NCBI RefSeq assembly: GCF_000403395.2 | Contig: NZ_KE159680.1 | Location: 60,202 to 124,201, forward strand | DNA: 64,000 bases | Source: Anaerotruncus sp. G3(2012) | GTDB taxonomy: Bacteria > Bacillota > Clostridia > Oscillospirales > Ruminococcaceae | Direction of reading: 5' to 3' | Shown here: one piece after another, positions 52,401 through 62,495 of the stretch | How positions within the stretch are numbered: the stretch's first letter is position 1 | Layout of the letters: each line of letters begins with the position of its first letter | Notes under the pieces: model-generated | What the model was told of the DNA's origin: nothing | Seen by the model: the letters and a program-made list of their open reading frames with translations, nothing else | Databases searched by the model: none | Translations under genes and position numbers: made by a program

Positions 52401-53657
52401 TCAGCCCCCGCCGCGGCTGCACGCGGCGAAGAAAGCGCCGCCCTCCGGCTCGTCGAGGACGGTAGCAGCGAAATACCGCATATCGTCCATCGCATGGTCA
52501 TGCTCCTTGACGGGGCAATCCCGACCGGCGCGGCCATCCCAGCGGTAGAGGGAGAACTCCCGGATCAACCCTTCACACCGGCGGGAAAACCGGAGTTTCC
52601 CCTGTTTGAGCAGGCTTCCGACCAGCCGGATGCCATCAGCGACGCTATTTTTGGCGGGGATGACAAAAAACCTTCCATGCCTGCGGATGCAGGCGATAAA
52701 GCTGGCGGCCGACGGGTCGACGATCACCGCCTCAACTTCCCGCGTACCGGCAAGCGACTCCAATGCCTGATAATATTCCTCATCGGTCATCTGGCGCCCT
52801 TCCCTGCGGGAGTCATAGTAGAACTCGTCCAGCCGATACCAAACCCCATCCCTCTCCCCCCACAGCCCCATGGAAGTGGGGTTGACGGTGCCATAATCGC
52901 AGGAGAGGAAGAACCTGCGGCAGGCAGGCGGCTGATCGAACAGATGCACCGCAGGATCAAACATTGGGTAAACCGCCCCCTGCGCAGCGACCCATTTCCC
53001 CAACACAAACCGCTCGTAGAAACTGCCTGAATAAAGGGATTCATAGCGGGCGAGCACCGCAGGAGAAAGGGACGGGTTATCGCGCATGGCAAAATGCAGA
53101 TAGAGGGCGTTCCGGGCCTCTGCGCGGCAGATCCATTCGGTATAAAACCAGTGAGCCGGGTGCTCCGGGTTGCAGCTGAACCAGAACCGCGCGCCTTCCA
53201 CCGAACATCGGGCGAGCGCCTGTTCGACGAACGAACGGGGCATCAGGGCGACCTCGTCGAACAGCACGCCGGCGAGGGTGGCCCCCTGGATGAGAGCGGC
53301 GCTTCCTTCATCCCTTCCCCCAAACAGGTAGAACCGGTTGGACCGTCTGCCGCGGGAGATTTCGATGTATCCGCGTGACGGGTGGTCTGCACACCGGAAT
53401 CCCAGCTCCCCCAGACAGGCGGTCAGAGGCGTGACGAGGTTACGCCGGAGAGAAAGGACAGTGCGCCCGCAGAGGGCGAAACTCTGGCGGTCGAAACAGG
53501 CCATCGCCCAGCTAACGAACCCGACCGACAGGCAGAAGGTCTTACCGCTGCGCACCGCCCCATCGCAGATGACCGCACAGCATCCGGCATGAGGGCTGTC
53601 TGGATGCCACCAACTGATGGCGGCGAGCTGTTTCCGGGAAAACCGTTCAATCTTCAC
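52401..53657 (-). CDS. Terminase large subunit (GTG start)
   Basis: A GTG at 53657 is chosen, overlapping the small subunit gene by 11 bp, with GGGGAGCAGGGG just upstream. The 418-residue protein has the ATPase Walker A variant DGAVRSGKTFCLSVGF, Walker B in LAGVLFDEVALMPR, the coupling motif FSCNPEHPAHW and the nuclease domain with LSCDYGTVNPTSMGL, EAVIVDPSAASF and EHDHAMDDMRYF. It would cut and pump DNA into the capsid. All motor and nuclease motifs appear intact. Confidence 0.92.
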   Translation of the reverse strand: MKIERFSRKQLAAISWWHPDSPHAGCCAVICDGAVRSGKTFCLSVGFVSWAMACFDRQSFALCGRTVLSLRRNLVTPLTACLGELGFRCADHPSRGYIEISRGRRSNRFYLFGGRDEGSAALIQGATLAGVLFDEVALMPRSFVEQALARCSVEGARFWFSCNPEHPAHWFYTEWICRAEARNALYLHFAMRDNPSLSPAVLARYESLYSGSFYERFVLGKWVAAQGAVYPMFDPAVHLFDQPPACRRFFLSCDYGTVNPTSMGLWGERDGVWYRLDEFYYDSRREGRQMTDEEYYQALESLAGTREVEAVIVDPSAASFIACIRRHGRFFVIPAKNSVADGIRLVGSLLKQGKLRFSRRCEGLIREFSLYRWDGRAGRDCPVKEHDHAMDDMRYFAATVLDEPEGGAFFAACSRGGG

Positions 53658-54156
53658 GCCCCTGCTCCCCTTTCGGCCCCGCGAGCGCATTTGCCGAGCG
53701 GGAGAGTGCATCGAGCAGCGGAGATTCGGCTTCCCCGCCTTCCCCCTCCAACCCAGCGAGGAGGGAGAGCGCTTTCAGCCGGTCGAAGAATTTCAGCTCA
53801 ACCCCTCCGCCCTTGGGGTACTTTACCTCTGCGAGGTGAAACAACAGATCGGGCGGCAGCGGGTCTGCCCCATCCGCCAGCTGCACCTCTTCCCGACCGT
53901 ACCCAGCCCCGAGGGCGAGCCGTTCCAAACCGGACCTTGCGCGTGCCGCAGGGGCACAGAAGGCAAGCGCCTTTGTCAGCCGGGCGATTCTCCTGCGTAG
54001 GCCGTACTCCCCGAGCAGCAGACATGCGGTGCGTGCGGGATCGCCGTCTATCGGGATACCAGAACGCACAGCAGCCTCTTCCGGCTCGAATCCACGTGCC
54101 ACAAAGATGCAGAATAATTTTTTTGCCTGCACTAGATCAACCTGATCCGTAACCAT
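53647..54156 (-). CDS. Putative terminase small subunit
   Basis: The ATG at 54156 follows AAAGGAG closely. The 169-residue protein begins VTDQVDLVQAKKLFCIFVARGFEPEEAAVRSGIP, a helix-turn-helix-like start used by small terminases to bind pac sites, then a helical middle (YGLRRRIARLTKALAFCAPAARARSGLERLALG). It precedes the large subunit with overlap, as in xtmA-xtmB. It is the first gene of the phage-like cluster; no regulatory gene lies upstream of it. Confidence 0.65.
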   Translation of the reverse strand: MVTDQVDLVQAKKLFCIFVARGFEPEEAAVRSGIPIDGDPARTACLLLGEYGLRRRIARLTKALAFCAPAARARSGLERLALGAGYGREEVQLADGADPLPPDLLFHLAEVKYPKGGGVELKFFDRLKALSLLAGLEGEGGEAESPLLDALSRSANALAGPKGEQGRED

Positions 54157-54188
54157 CAACTCCTTTCACCCCTCCGTCCAAAAACGAA

Positions 54189-54213
54189 AAAGGTGCAGAA
54201 AAACTGCACCTTT
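54189..54213 (-). terminator. Hairpin reading toward the phage-like cluster
   Basis: The perfect stem AAAGGTGCAG/CTGCACCTTT with a 5-nt loop is followed on the minus strand by TTCGTTTTTGG. It lies only 32 bp before the first cluster gene and would stop transcripts coming from trkA-trkH. Confidence 0.65.
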
Positions 54214-54240
54214 CAAAAAATTTTAAAAAAAAAGAGTAAA

Positions 54241-54283
54241 GAAACGAGCATTAAAATACGAATAGTATTTTAATGCTCGTTTC
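54241..54283. repeat. 19-bp perfect inverted repeat in an AT-rich gap
   Basis: GAAACGAGCATTAAAATAC (54241-54259) and its exact complement (54265-54283) enclose a 5-nt loop. On the minus strand it is followed by TTTACTC and nine T, so it may be a terminator after trkH. A weak promoter (TTGTTT, 16 bp, TACTAT) overlaps it on the minus strand, so an operator role for the phage-like cluster is the alternative. Confidence 0.7.
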
Positions 54284-54398
54284 AAACAAATTGTTATAAA
54301 AATTCGAACGGTGTGTACATCCCCGCGAATCCGGGGAATGCCTCGAACACTCGATCCCATAGGCATGGAAGCTGCGAAGGGGGACACCGCCCGCCGTT

Positions 54399-55877
<1,479 letters not shown>

Positions 55878-55895
55878 CCTTTCATCCCCCCTGGA

Positions 55896-57305
55896 TCAGC
55901 TCCGGTTGGGGTCGGTGGTGCCGTAGGTATTGGCGGGGACCGGCCCATCCAAAAAGATGTCATTGAGGTCTTTATACAACCTGTCCGAGGTGGTGACAAC
56001 AACGACCGTATCGTTCAGTTCGATCGTGTCATTACCCCTTGGGATGATAACCTTCCCATACCGGGTAATGCAGGCGATCAGGATTCCCTTTTTGAGCTGG
56101 ATCTGGGCAAGGGTTTCCCCGAGATGGCGGGTGGTGGCGTTGGCGCGGAACTCGAGCGCCTCTACCATGTCATCCACCAGCCGGTGCAGGGTGAGCACCG
56201 AACCGCCGCTGGTGTTCTGCATCGCCCGGACATACCGCACGATGTCATTGGCAGTGATCTGTTTTGGGCTGATGACGCAGTCGATCCCCTTATCGCGGAA
56301 GACCTCGGTGTATTCGGTGCGGTTGATCTTGGTGACCACCTTGGGCACGCCCAGATGGTTGGCATACATCGAAACGATCAGGTTTTCCTCGTCCATATCG
56401 GTAAGGGTAACCACCGCATCGGTTTCACGGATTCCCTCTTCGAGCAGGACCTCCTGGTTGGCGCCCGCCCCATGGATAATGGTGGCCTTGGGGAGCATTT
56501 CAGCGAGTTCGAGGCAGCGTTCCCGCCGCTGCTCAATGATCTTGACCGCGACCCCGGCGCCGAGCAGGCTCATAGCGAGGTAATAGGCGATCCGGCTCCC
56601 GCCGATAATCATGACATCGCGGACCTTGTGCGTCACCAGCCCCAGATGTTTGATCAGGGAGGTCAGCTCATGGGAAGGGGCGGTGACATAGATTTTATCT
56701 TTTTTCTGCAAGCAGAAGTTACCGTCCGGGATATAGGCTTTCCCTTCCCGCTCGACCGCGCAGACAAGCACATTGACCTTGGCGATTTTATAAAGCTCGG
56801 AGAGCTTCTGCCCGTCGAGCAGGCCGCCCTCGCGCAAAATCAGTTCAACGATCTCCACTTTTCCCTTGGCAAACGAGTCCCGCCGCAGGAACGACGGGAA
56901 CTGAAGCAGTTTAAAGGTTTCTCTTGCGGCCGCGAGTTCGGGGTTGATGGTCAGGCTCAACCCCAGTTCTTCCTTCAGGAAGATCAGCTGTTCCGCATAT
57001 TCGGGATTGCGGACGCGGGCAATCGTGTGCGCATCCCCGAGCTTGCGCGCAACGATGCAGCAGAGCATATTCAATTCATCCGCAGAGGTTGCCGCGATCA
57101 GCAGATCACAGTTTGCAACATTCGCCTGCTTCTGCACTTTCAGGCTCGCGCCGTTGCCATGCACGACCATGACGTCGAGCGTCTCGACCGATTCCTGCAA
57201 AACGTCCTTATTGCTGTCGATGACTACGATGTCGTGCCCTTCTTTCGAGAGCTGTTTGGTCAGATTGTAGCCCACCTTGCCATCGCCTACAATTACAATC
57301 TTCAT
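55896..57305 (-). CDS. trkA: Trk system potassium transporter, regulatory subunit
   Basis: The ATG at 57305 follows GGGAGG; the longer frame is not needed. The 469-residue cytoplasmic protein is a tandem of two RCK (TrkA_N + TrkA_C) units: KIVIVGDGKVGYNLTKQLSKEGHDIVVID at residue 1 and VMIIGGSRIAYYLAMSLLGAGVAVKIIEQ near 230, each with an NAD(H)-type binding fold. The second glycine motif (GGSRIA) is typical for TrkA. It gates TrkH in response to nucleotides. It is first in trkA-trkH. Confidence 0.95.
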   Translation of the reverse strand: MKIVIVGDGKVGYNLTKQLSKEGHDIVVIDSNKDVLQESVETLDVMVVHGNGASLKVQKQANVANCDLLIAATSADELNMLCCIVARKLGDAHTIARVRNPEYAEQLIFLKEELGLSLTINPELAAARETFKLLQFPSFLRRDSFAKGKVEIVELILREGGLLDGQKLSELYKIAKVNVLVCAVEREGKAYIPDGNFCLQKKDKIYVTAPSHELTSLIKHLGLVTHKVRDVMIIGGSRIAYYLAMSLLGAGVAVKIIEQRRERCLELAEMLPKATIIHGAGANQEVLLEEGIRETDAVVTLTDMDEENLIVSMYANHLGVPKVVTKINRTEYTEVFRDKGIDCVISPKQITANDIVRYVRAMQNTSGGSVLTLHRLVDDMVEALEFRANATTRHLGETLAQIQLKKGILIACITRYGKVIIPRGNDTIELNDTVVVVTTSDRLYKDLNDIFLDGPVPANTYGTTDPNRS

Positions 57306-57381
57306 CCGTTGGGCCTCCCATTCAAGCTGCGGATTCCAGGTCCGCATTCCTGTCATTCAAACGGTTCCAGATAACACGTTT

Positions 57382-57410
57382 ATAGTAGCACGTAATTGTG
57401 AAAGATACAA
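57382..57410 (-). promoter_or_regulatory. Promoter of trkA-trkH
   Basis: On the minus strand TTGTAT (57405-57410), 17 bp, TACTAT (57382-57387). It lies about 75 bp before the trkA start. Confidence 0.65.
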
Positions 57411-57418
57411 GGAAAATC

Positions 57419-57465
57419 TTTAAACCTGTATTCATAATCAGGGGATACCGGATAGGCGAGGAATT
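57419..57465. repeat. Truncated end of a family 2 MITE-like element
   Basis: AACCTGTATTCATAATCAGG and the following 20 bases match the right end of the 12713 and 16915 elements in reverse orientation; the rest of the element is missing and a mosaic block begins. Confidence 0.75.
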
Positions 57466-57474
57466 GTGTTGATT

Positions 57475-57960
57475 TCTTTCTGCAAGGGGGCTTTTTCACT
57501 TGCAAAAAGCCCCCTCTTGCCGCATCGCGGCAATTCACCCGAAAAAAGCGCTTCACAGGATAAAGTGTTCCGCGCTCATCTCGCGCTAAGAGCCCGCCTT
57601 CGGCGGGTTGCGCTCGAAACGCTTCGCTGCGGCTCGCAGTGCGGAACGCGTCGGGGGCTCCGCCCCTCGACCCTGCCACCTTTGAAAAGGTGGACGAAAC
57701 TTTTGGATAAAGAACAGATAAAAAGCGCACTTTGTCCCATCGGGGAGGGGCCTGCGGCGAGGGGTCACCGACCCCTCGCCCGTAAGGCAAACTGAGGGGG
57801 CATCGCGCTTTGCGCGCTTCGGGCTGAAAGCCCGGGAAGACCCCCGAAGAAGGGCGCTTGCGCCCCGGAAGTTTGGGCTGGAACCCAAACTTCCGTTGCC
57901 TCACTGCCCCTCGACCCCGCGATTTTTTGAAAAAAATCGAGTAAAACTTTAAATAATGGA
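57475..57960. repeat. Mosaic intergenic repeat block (modules C, B, D, A)
   Basis: The largest block. Module C hairpin (57485-57515), CGGCAATTCACCCG, CGCTTCACAGGATAAAG, GC-rich inverted segments, module B inverted (57673-57702), module D (about 57720-57850, with CGGGCTGAAAGCCCG), and module A inverted with GTTTGGGCTGGAACCCAAAC and GAGTAAAACTTTAAA. In essence the 12.3-12.7 kb block in reverse orientation. From 57961 to 58065 nothing was recognised. Confidence 0.85.
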
Positions 57961-58065
57961 AACCGGAGAAAAAATGGAAAGATGGAAGCGACCTGCATCA
58001 TCCCAAAAAAGAACCTGTGAAAAAGGCGCTTGGAAAAGCACCTCTTTCACAGATCTGGGCAGGTT

Positions 58066-58467
58066 TCATCCAATATTGGTTTGTTCCCCATACTCCTGGG
58101 ATTCAACGTTTTGACGAAATTGATTCTCTCTATACGAAATGTAAAATTTGTTCCAGCTATAAACCGCAAGGCTGTAGGCCTGCTCAAGCAGCCGTACCGA
58201 CTGTGGCGTGGTCAGGCTGGCGTAGGTTTTCCGCCCCTGTTCGAGCCGGTTGAAGGGATCGAGAGAGAGGGTGTAGTTTTGCCCAAGAAACTGGGCATTC
58301 CAGACAAGTTGGGAGGTTTGGGAAAGGGCGAGCGCGGGGGAAGGCGCCGTATTTTCATATTGGGAGTTGGTGGAATCGACCCAGAAAAAGAGGGTGACCC
58401 AGCCCGCCGCCATGAGGGTCAGCAGGAAAGATACAAAAAACAGCCTAAAATCCTTTTGATTTGTCAT
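58066..58467 (-). CDS. Small single-pass membrane protein of unknown function
   Basis: The 133-residue protein has a short basic N terminus and one transmembrane helix (LFFVSFLLTLMAAGWVTLFFWVD, about 9-31), then an extracytoplasmic helical part (ALSQTSQLVWNAQFLGQNYTLSL, SVRLLEQAYSLAVYSWNKFYISYREN). No family recognised. It lies 114 bp after spoIIP on the same strand and could be expressed in the same sporulation unit, but this is not shown. Confidence 0.6.
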   Translation of the reverse strand: MTNQKDFRLFFVSFLLTLMAAGWVTLFFWVDSTNSQYENTAPSPALALSQTSQLVWNAQFLGQNYTLSLDPFNRLEQGRKTYASLTTPQSVRLLEQAYSLAVYSWNKFYISYRENQFRQNVESQEYGEQTNIG

Positions 58468-58581
58468 TCTTTTTCACATCCTTAACGAGTAGTAGCATCT
58501 TTACGAGAAGGGGCATCCCGCCTGCGGGGGGCTGTCACTTCGACGCAGGTTCGCTGGCAGCCAGCCCGAAGAGAACACTTG

Positions 58582-59745
58582 CTATTCCTCCGCCTGCTCC
58601 ATATTGGCAAGGAGCAGTTTGGCGAGCGAATTGCCGATCAGCTCTGCGGAATAGATGCTTTCATCGAGGGTGTTTGCATTGGAGCCGATCTCGAGCAGGA
58701 GTGACCCAGTGGTCAGGTCCATGTTATACTTGCGGTAGCAGAAGAAAATCGGACGGGTGAGTTGGGGATAGTCCTGCTCGACCGCATCCTGCAAAGAAGC
58801 TGCAAACCGCAGGTTCTGCCGCCATTCGGGAACGCCCATTGTGCCGTCCTCGCATCCGGTGATAATCATGAGCTGGGCGGCTTTGCGGCCGTTGATCTCG
58901 ACCACCGGCTTGACGATCAGGTCGGATTCCCGCTGGATCGCATCCCGATGCACATCCAGCGCGATCTTGATGGTCGGATATTTTTCCAGATAGGACTTGA
59001 TCGTCTCGGCGCTGCGTTCATAGGAGCCATTGTAGGAGGGGTAGTCGTGCTGGGTGGTGTCGTGCACAACCCCGATCCCCGCATCGGACAGTACCTGCTC
59101 CAGGGCATTGCCCACAGCCACCATATTTTTGTGGTTATCGGTATCCCGCCAGGTGTTCCGCGTGTCGTAGGTTTCGCTGTCATACGGCTCATAGCTTTCG
59201 GTAGCATGGGTGTGGAAGATCAGGACCTGCGGCGCGTCGGTCCGCTCGAGGGTGAGGTTCATCCCCTGCTCCATGATCTCTACGATCTCACTGTCCGGCT
59301 CGTCGGTATAGTTGCGCAGTTTGCCAGCGCCATACCGCAACAGGTTTTTCGCGGTGCCGGCCATATTCTCCTGCAATAGCGTCCCGCGATATTCCTCTGG
59401 TATTTCGGGTGGGGGGTCCTTTGCAGGGGAAGGGTCGGTGACGACCGGTTCCTCTTCCTCATTCACAGAGGGACTGGGCTGGCTCGACGCAGGCGGGGGT
59501 TCCAAATCTGGGTTTTCCTCGTCCGGCCAGTCAGAGATGTAAGGCTCTACCTCCGATTCCTCTCCCTGGGTTCGATATTCCTGATCGAGCCTGTCCCGAA
59601 AACGGGATTCCAAAAGTTCGATCGAGCCTTCCGGCATGTTGACCATTGCGGAAAGCAGAGCGGCCTGTTCGGGCAGCCTGCTCAGATCGAGCGGGGACAT
59701 CCGGAGTGCTGCCAGGGAAAGGGGGATGACGAAGATTGCAGTCAT
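58582..59745 (-). CDS. spoIIP: Stage II sporulation protein P
   Basis: SpoIIP is a peptidoglycan amidase and endopeptidase that works with SpoIID and SpoIIM in engulfment. The protein has an N-terminal hydrophobic segment (AIFVIPLSLAALRM), a proline/glutamate-rich linker (about 75-120) and the catalytic domain with FHTHATESYEPYD, DNHKNMVAVGNALEQVL, KIALDVHRDAI and LLEIGSNANTLDES. The ATG at 59745 has no ribosome binding site; a CTG at 59790 lies eight bases after GGGGAGG and would add KRSGRIRRRYLPAA, so the true start may be CTG. It follows gpr, as in B. subtilis. Confidence 0.95.
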   Translation of the reverse strand: MTAIFVIPLSLAALRMSPLDLSRLPEQAALLSAMVNMPEGSIELLESRFRDRLDQEYRTQGEESEVEPYISDWPDEENPDLEPPPASSQPSPSVNEEEEPVVTDPSPAKDPPPEIPEEYRGTLLQENMAGTAKNLLRYGAGKLRNYTDEPDSEIVEIMEQGMNLTLERTDAPQVLIFHTHATESYEPYDSETYDTRNTWRDTDNHKNMVAVGNALEQVLSDAGIGVVHDTTQHDYPSYNGSYERSAETIKSYLEKYPTIKIALDVHRDAIQRESDLIVKPVVEINGRKAAQLMIITGCEDGTMGVPEWRQNLRFAASLQDAVEQDYPQLTRPIFFCYRKYNMDLTTGSLLLEIGSNANTLDESIYSAELIGNSLAKLLLANMEQAEE

Positions 59746-59934
59746 AGCCGCCGGGAGATACCGACGGCGAATGCGTCCAGACCGTTTCAGCTTGACCGCC
59801 TCCCCACAACCGAGTTCAAAAATCAGATTCCCTTCATCTTATGCGGGGAGGGGCAGGAATTATGCCGCTGCATCCGGGCTTCCCTGCCGGGCAGGCTGGT
59901 CAAAAGGCAGGATGGCCGGTGGGACAGAGCATGG

Positions 59935-60807
59935 TCAGGAAACCAGATAACTGATCTCCTCGAGCGAGAGCTGGGGCTGCAAAGCGGCGTTGAGGGCCAG
60001 CGAGAGATGTTTGGCGCCCCGCTCGATGAGGGCGTCGACGTCGCGGGGAGTAACCATCATGGCGCGCGCTTCCTCCGGGACACGGGATTCGTCCTCGCAT
60101 CCGAGCAAGCCGCAGACGAGGGTGCCGCCATCGACGACTGTAGGAATTCCCAGCGAGAGGACCGGCACACCAAGCGACTGACGCGAAAGCTCCTTGCGGG
60201 CATTCAGCACACCCGATCCGGGGGAGATGCCGCTGTCTGAAAGCTGGATGGTGCATCCGAGCCGTTCAGGGGAACCGGCGGCCAGCGCATCGACCGCCAC
60301 CACAGCCGCCGGGGAGAGATCGCGGACGATCGAAAGGATGATCTCGCCGGTTTCAATGCCGGTCTGCCCGAGCACGCCGGGAGCGATTGCCGCGACCGGC
60401 CGCAGCCCGGAGAGGCCGGTCTGTTCGGCGAGCTGGGCCGGGATATGGCGGGTAGCGAGTATCTGACGGACGGTCAGCGGGCCGAGCGCATCGGGTGTAA
60501 TCTGTGCGTTCCCCAGCCCCACTACCAGCACCATCCCTTCGGGCGGCAGCATCCTGCGCAGTTCCTCCGCGAGCAGATGGGTCACCTCATCAGCAGGATT
60601 CACCGGACCGCCGATCGGCGGCATCCCGACAGTGACATACCGCCCGACCGGCTTACCGAGCTGCTTTGCGGCCTGCTGGCTGGTGATCTCGACAGCAGTG
60701 ACCCGAATCCCCTCCTGCTCCCGTTCCGAGCAGGAAACGCCGTCCGGCAGCCTGTCCCGGAATGGCGCGGCCGATTCGACCGCGAGATCGGTTCTGAAAA
60801 GATGCAT
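59935..60807 (-). CDS. gpr: GPR endopeptidase (germination protease)
   Basis: The 290-residue protein degrades small acid-soluble spore proteins at germination. It begins MHLFRTDLAVESA, close to the autoprocessing region of GPR, and shows YVTVGMPPIGG, VVGLGNAQITPDALGPLTV, APGVLGQTGIETGEII, AVDALAAGSPERLGCTIQLSDSGISPGSGV and VTPRDVDALIERGAKHLSLALNAAL. The start follows GGGGGAATATGT. It is first of the gpr-spoIIP group and is direct evidence for endospore formation. Confidence 0.96.
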   Translation of the reverse strand: MHLFRTDLAVESAAPFRDRLPDGVSCSEREQEGIRVTAVEITSQQAAKQLGKPVGRYVTVGMPPIGGPVNPADEVTHLLAEELRRMLPPEGMVLVVGLGNAQITPDALGPLTVRQILATRHIPAQLAEQTGLSGLRPVAAIAPGVLGQTGIETGEIILSIVRDLSPAAVVAVDALAAGSPERLGCTIQLSDSGISPGSGVLNARKELSRQSLGVPVLSLGIPTVVDGGTLVCGLLGCEDESRVPEEARAMMVTPRDVDALIERGAKHLSLALNAALQPQLSLEEISYLVS

Positions 60808-60856
60808 ACATATTCCCCCAAACTGTGATAATCCAATATAAATTTCCTTGTTCGGT

Positions 60857-60885
60857 TGTAAAACCGGAAGGGTTGGTGTATATTA
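60857..60885 (+). promoter_or_regulatory. Possible promoter of the small membrane protein-alr-murD group
   Basis: TTGTAA (60857-60862), 17 bp, TATATT (60880-60885). It lies about 160 bp before the first start codon. Confidence 0.45.
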
Positions 60886-61047
60886 TAAAGGAAACGCTGA
60901 AAAAGGATGCTTTTGATTCTTTTTAGCCCGCGGCGATCCCGCCCAGGGGGCTGTTGCAAACGGCCTTGTTTCATGATAATACAATCAAAGTACGCGAAAC
61001 AAACGGTTTTTTACCAGGAAACACAAAAACAAAGGATAGGAGACAAG

Positions 61048-61212
61048 ATGGCAAAACGAAAACTGGGGCTGAAAATACTCGCTGTCGGCATAGTGATATT
61101 GTTGGTTGCGCTCCTGCTTTTATTCAATACCAACTCGATCTGGGCGCTGGTGACGCTTGGAGCATCAATTCTACTCAACGCCATCGGCTTGACGATGGTG
61201 ATTGCGAAATAA
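61048..61212 (+). CDS. Small two-helix membrane protein
   Basis: The ATG at 61048 follows GATAGGAGACAAG; the longer frame from 60907 is not supported. The 54-residue protein is MAKRKLGLKILAVGIVILLV... with two hydrophobic segments (ILAVGIVILLVALLLLF and ALVTLGASILLNAIGLTMVIA) and a basic N terminus. It lies 14 bp upstream of alr. Function unknown; it may simply be a membrane microprotein of this lineage. Confidence 0.65.
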   Translation: MAKRKLGLKILAVGIVILLVALLLLFNTNSIWALVTLGASILLNAIGLTMVIAK

Positions 61213-61226
61213 AGGGGATACTTCCA

Positions 61227-62420
61227 ATGGATTATCTACATCGCACATGGGCGGAGATCGACCTGGACAGCATCCGTCACAACTTCCGGGAGCTGAAAAA
61301 GCGGCTTTCGGGAAGCTGCCTGACAATGGCGGTAGTCAAGGCGGACGCCTATGGACACGGGGACGGATTTGTCTCCCGCACGCTGCAAGCGGAAGGCGCG
61401 GATTGGTTTGGCGTTTCCAATATCAACGAGGCGATCTCGCTGCGCCGTCAGGAGGTCAAAAAGCCGATTCTGATTCTGGGGTTCACCCCGCCCGAGCTGG
61501 CCGGGGAGCTGAACCGGCTGAACGTCTCCCAGACAGTTTATTCGCCTGATTACGCGAACGCCCTCTCGGAAGCCGCCCAGCGGCAGGGTGTCCGGGTTGA
61601 CTGCCATATCAAGGTGGACACCGGCATGTCCCGGATCGGCTTTTACGCCCAACGGTCGCAGGCCGCACAGGCTGCGGAGGAGATTGCACAGACCTGCTCG
61701 CTCCCGGGGCTTTCCTGCACCGGTATCTTCACCCATTTTGCCTGTGCAGACGAGTACAATCCGGACAGCGCTGCCTATACCAGAGGACAGTTCCAGGCGT
61801 TTCTGGATACACTCAAGCTTTTGGAGACGAGGGGAATTCATTTTGCGCTCCGGCACTGCTGCAACAGCGCGGGAGCGCTTGCCTATCCGGAGATGCATCT
61901 GGACATGGTGCGGCTCGGGGTGGTGCTCTATGGGCTGAACCCGTCCGCAGAATGCGCCGGGATGGCAGCTCTTCGTCCGGCGATGTCTCTCTATACGACG
62001 GTTACAATGGTCAAAGAGCTGGAGGAAGGGGTTGCGGTCAGCTATGGCAGACGGTATGCCGCAGGGGAAGGTGGCCGGACGATCGCCTCGATCGCGGTCG
62101 GATACGCGGACGGATACCGCCGCAGCTTCACCAACCGGGGCAGAGTGCTGATCCATGGGCAGTTCGCGCAGGTAACAGGGGCGGTCTGTATGGACCAGAT
62201 GATGGTCGACGTGACCGGGATTTCGCAGATACAGACGGGCGACCGGGTGACGCTGCTCGGCGCGGACGGGGAAAACCGGATCACACTGGATGATTTTGCG
62301 GCGGTGAACGGAACGATCAACTATGAGGAATGCTGCCTGATCGGGCGGCGGGTTCCGCGTGTTTACATAGAGGGCGGCAGAGAGTCCGCGGTGGTCGACT
62401 ATGTGGTCGCGCCTCTGTGA
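61227..62420 (+). CDS. alr: Alanine racemase
   Basis: The ATG at 61227 follows AAAGGGGAT. The 397-residue PLP enzyme makes D-alanine for peptidoglycan. It has WAEIDLDSIRHNFRELKK, the PLP lysine in VVKADAYGHG (about 38-44), HIKVDTGMSRIGF, MVRLGVVLYGLNPS, SYGRRYAAGEGGRTIASIAVGYADGY and VCMDQMMVDVTG. murD follows 75 bp later, and the two D,D-carboxypeptidases elsewhere in the window act on the same D-Ala pool. Confidence 0.96.
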   Translation: MDYLHRTWAEIDLDSIRHNFRELKKRLSGSCLTMAVVKADAYGHGDGFVSRTLQAEGADWFGVSNINEAISLRRQEVKKPILILGFTPPELAGELNRLNVSQTVYSPDYANALSEAAQRQGVRVDCHIKVDTGMSRIGFYAQRSQAAQAAEEIAQTCSLPGLSCTGIFTHFACADEYNPDSAAYTRGQFQAFLDTLKLLETRGIHFALRHCCNSAGALAYPEMHLDMVRLGVVLYGLNPSAECAGMAALRPAMSLYTTVTMVKELEEGVAVSYGRRYAAGEGGRTIASIAVGYADGYRRSFTNRGRVLIHGQFAQVTGAVCMDQMMVDVTGISQIQTGDRVTLLGADGENRITLDDFAAVNGTINYEECCLIGRRVPRVYIEGGRESAVVDYVVAPL

Positions 62421-62495
62421 CCCCGCCTGCATAGCGGGCATAGAACGGAGCCACACTGAAATTGTTTGAAAAATCGAAAATCTGGAGGCATGGAT

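Noticed and set aside
41527..54156. Interpretation as an R-type tailocin
   Set aside because: Tailocins lack capsid, portal and terminase genes; all of these are present and appear intact here.
54310..54345. GTGTACATCCCCGCGAATCC and following bases resemble a type I-E CRISPR repeat
   Set aside because: Only one copy is present; no second repeat at spacer distance and no cas genes. A chance GC-rich hairpin is sufficient.
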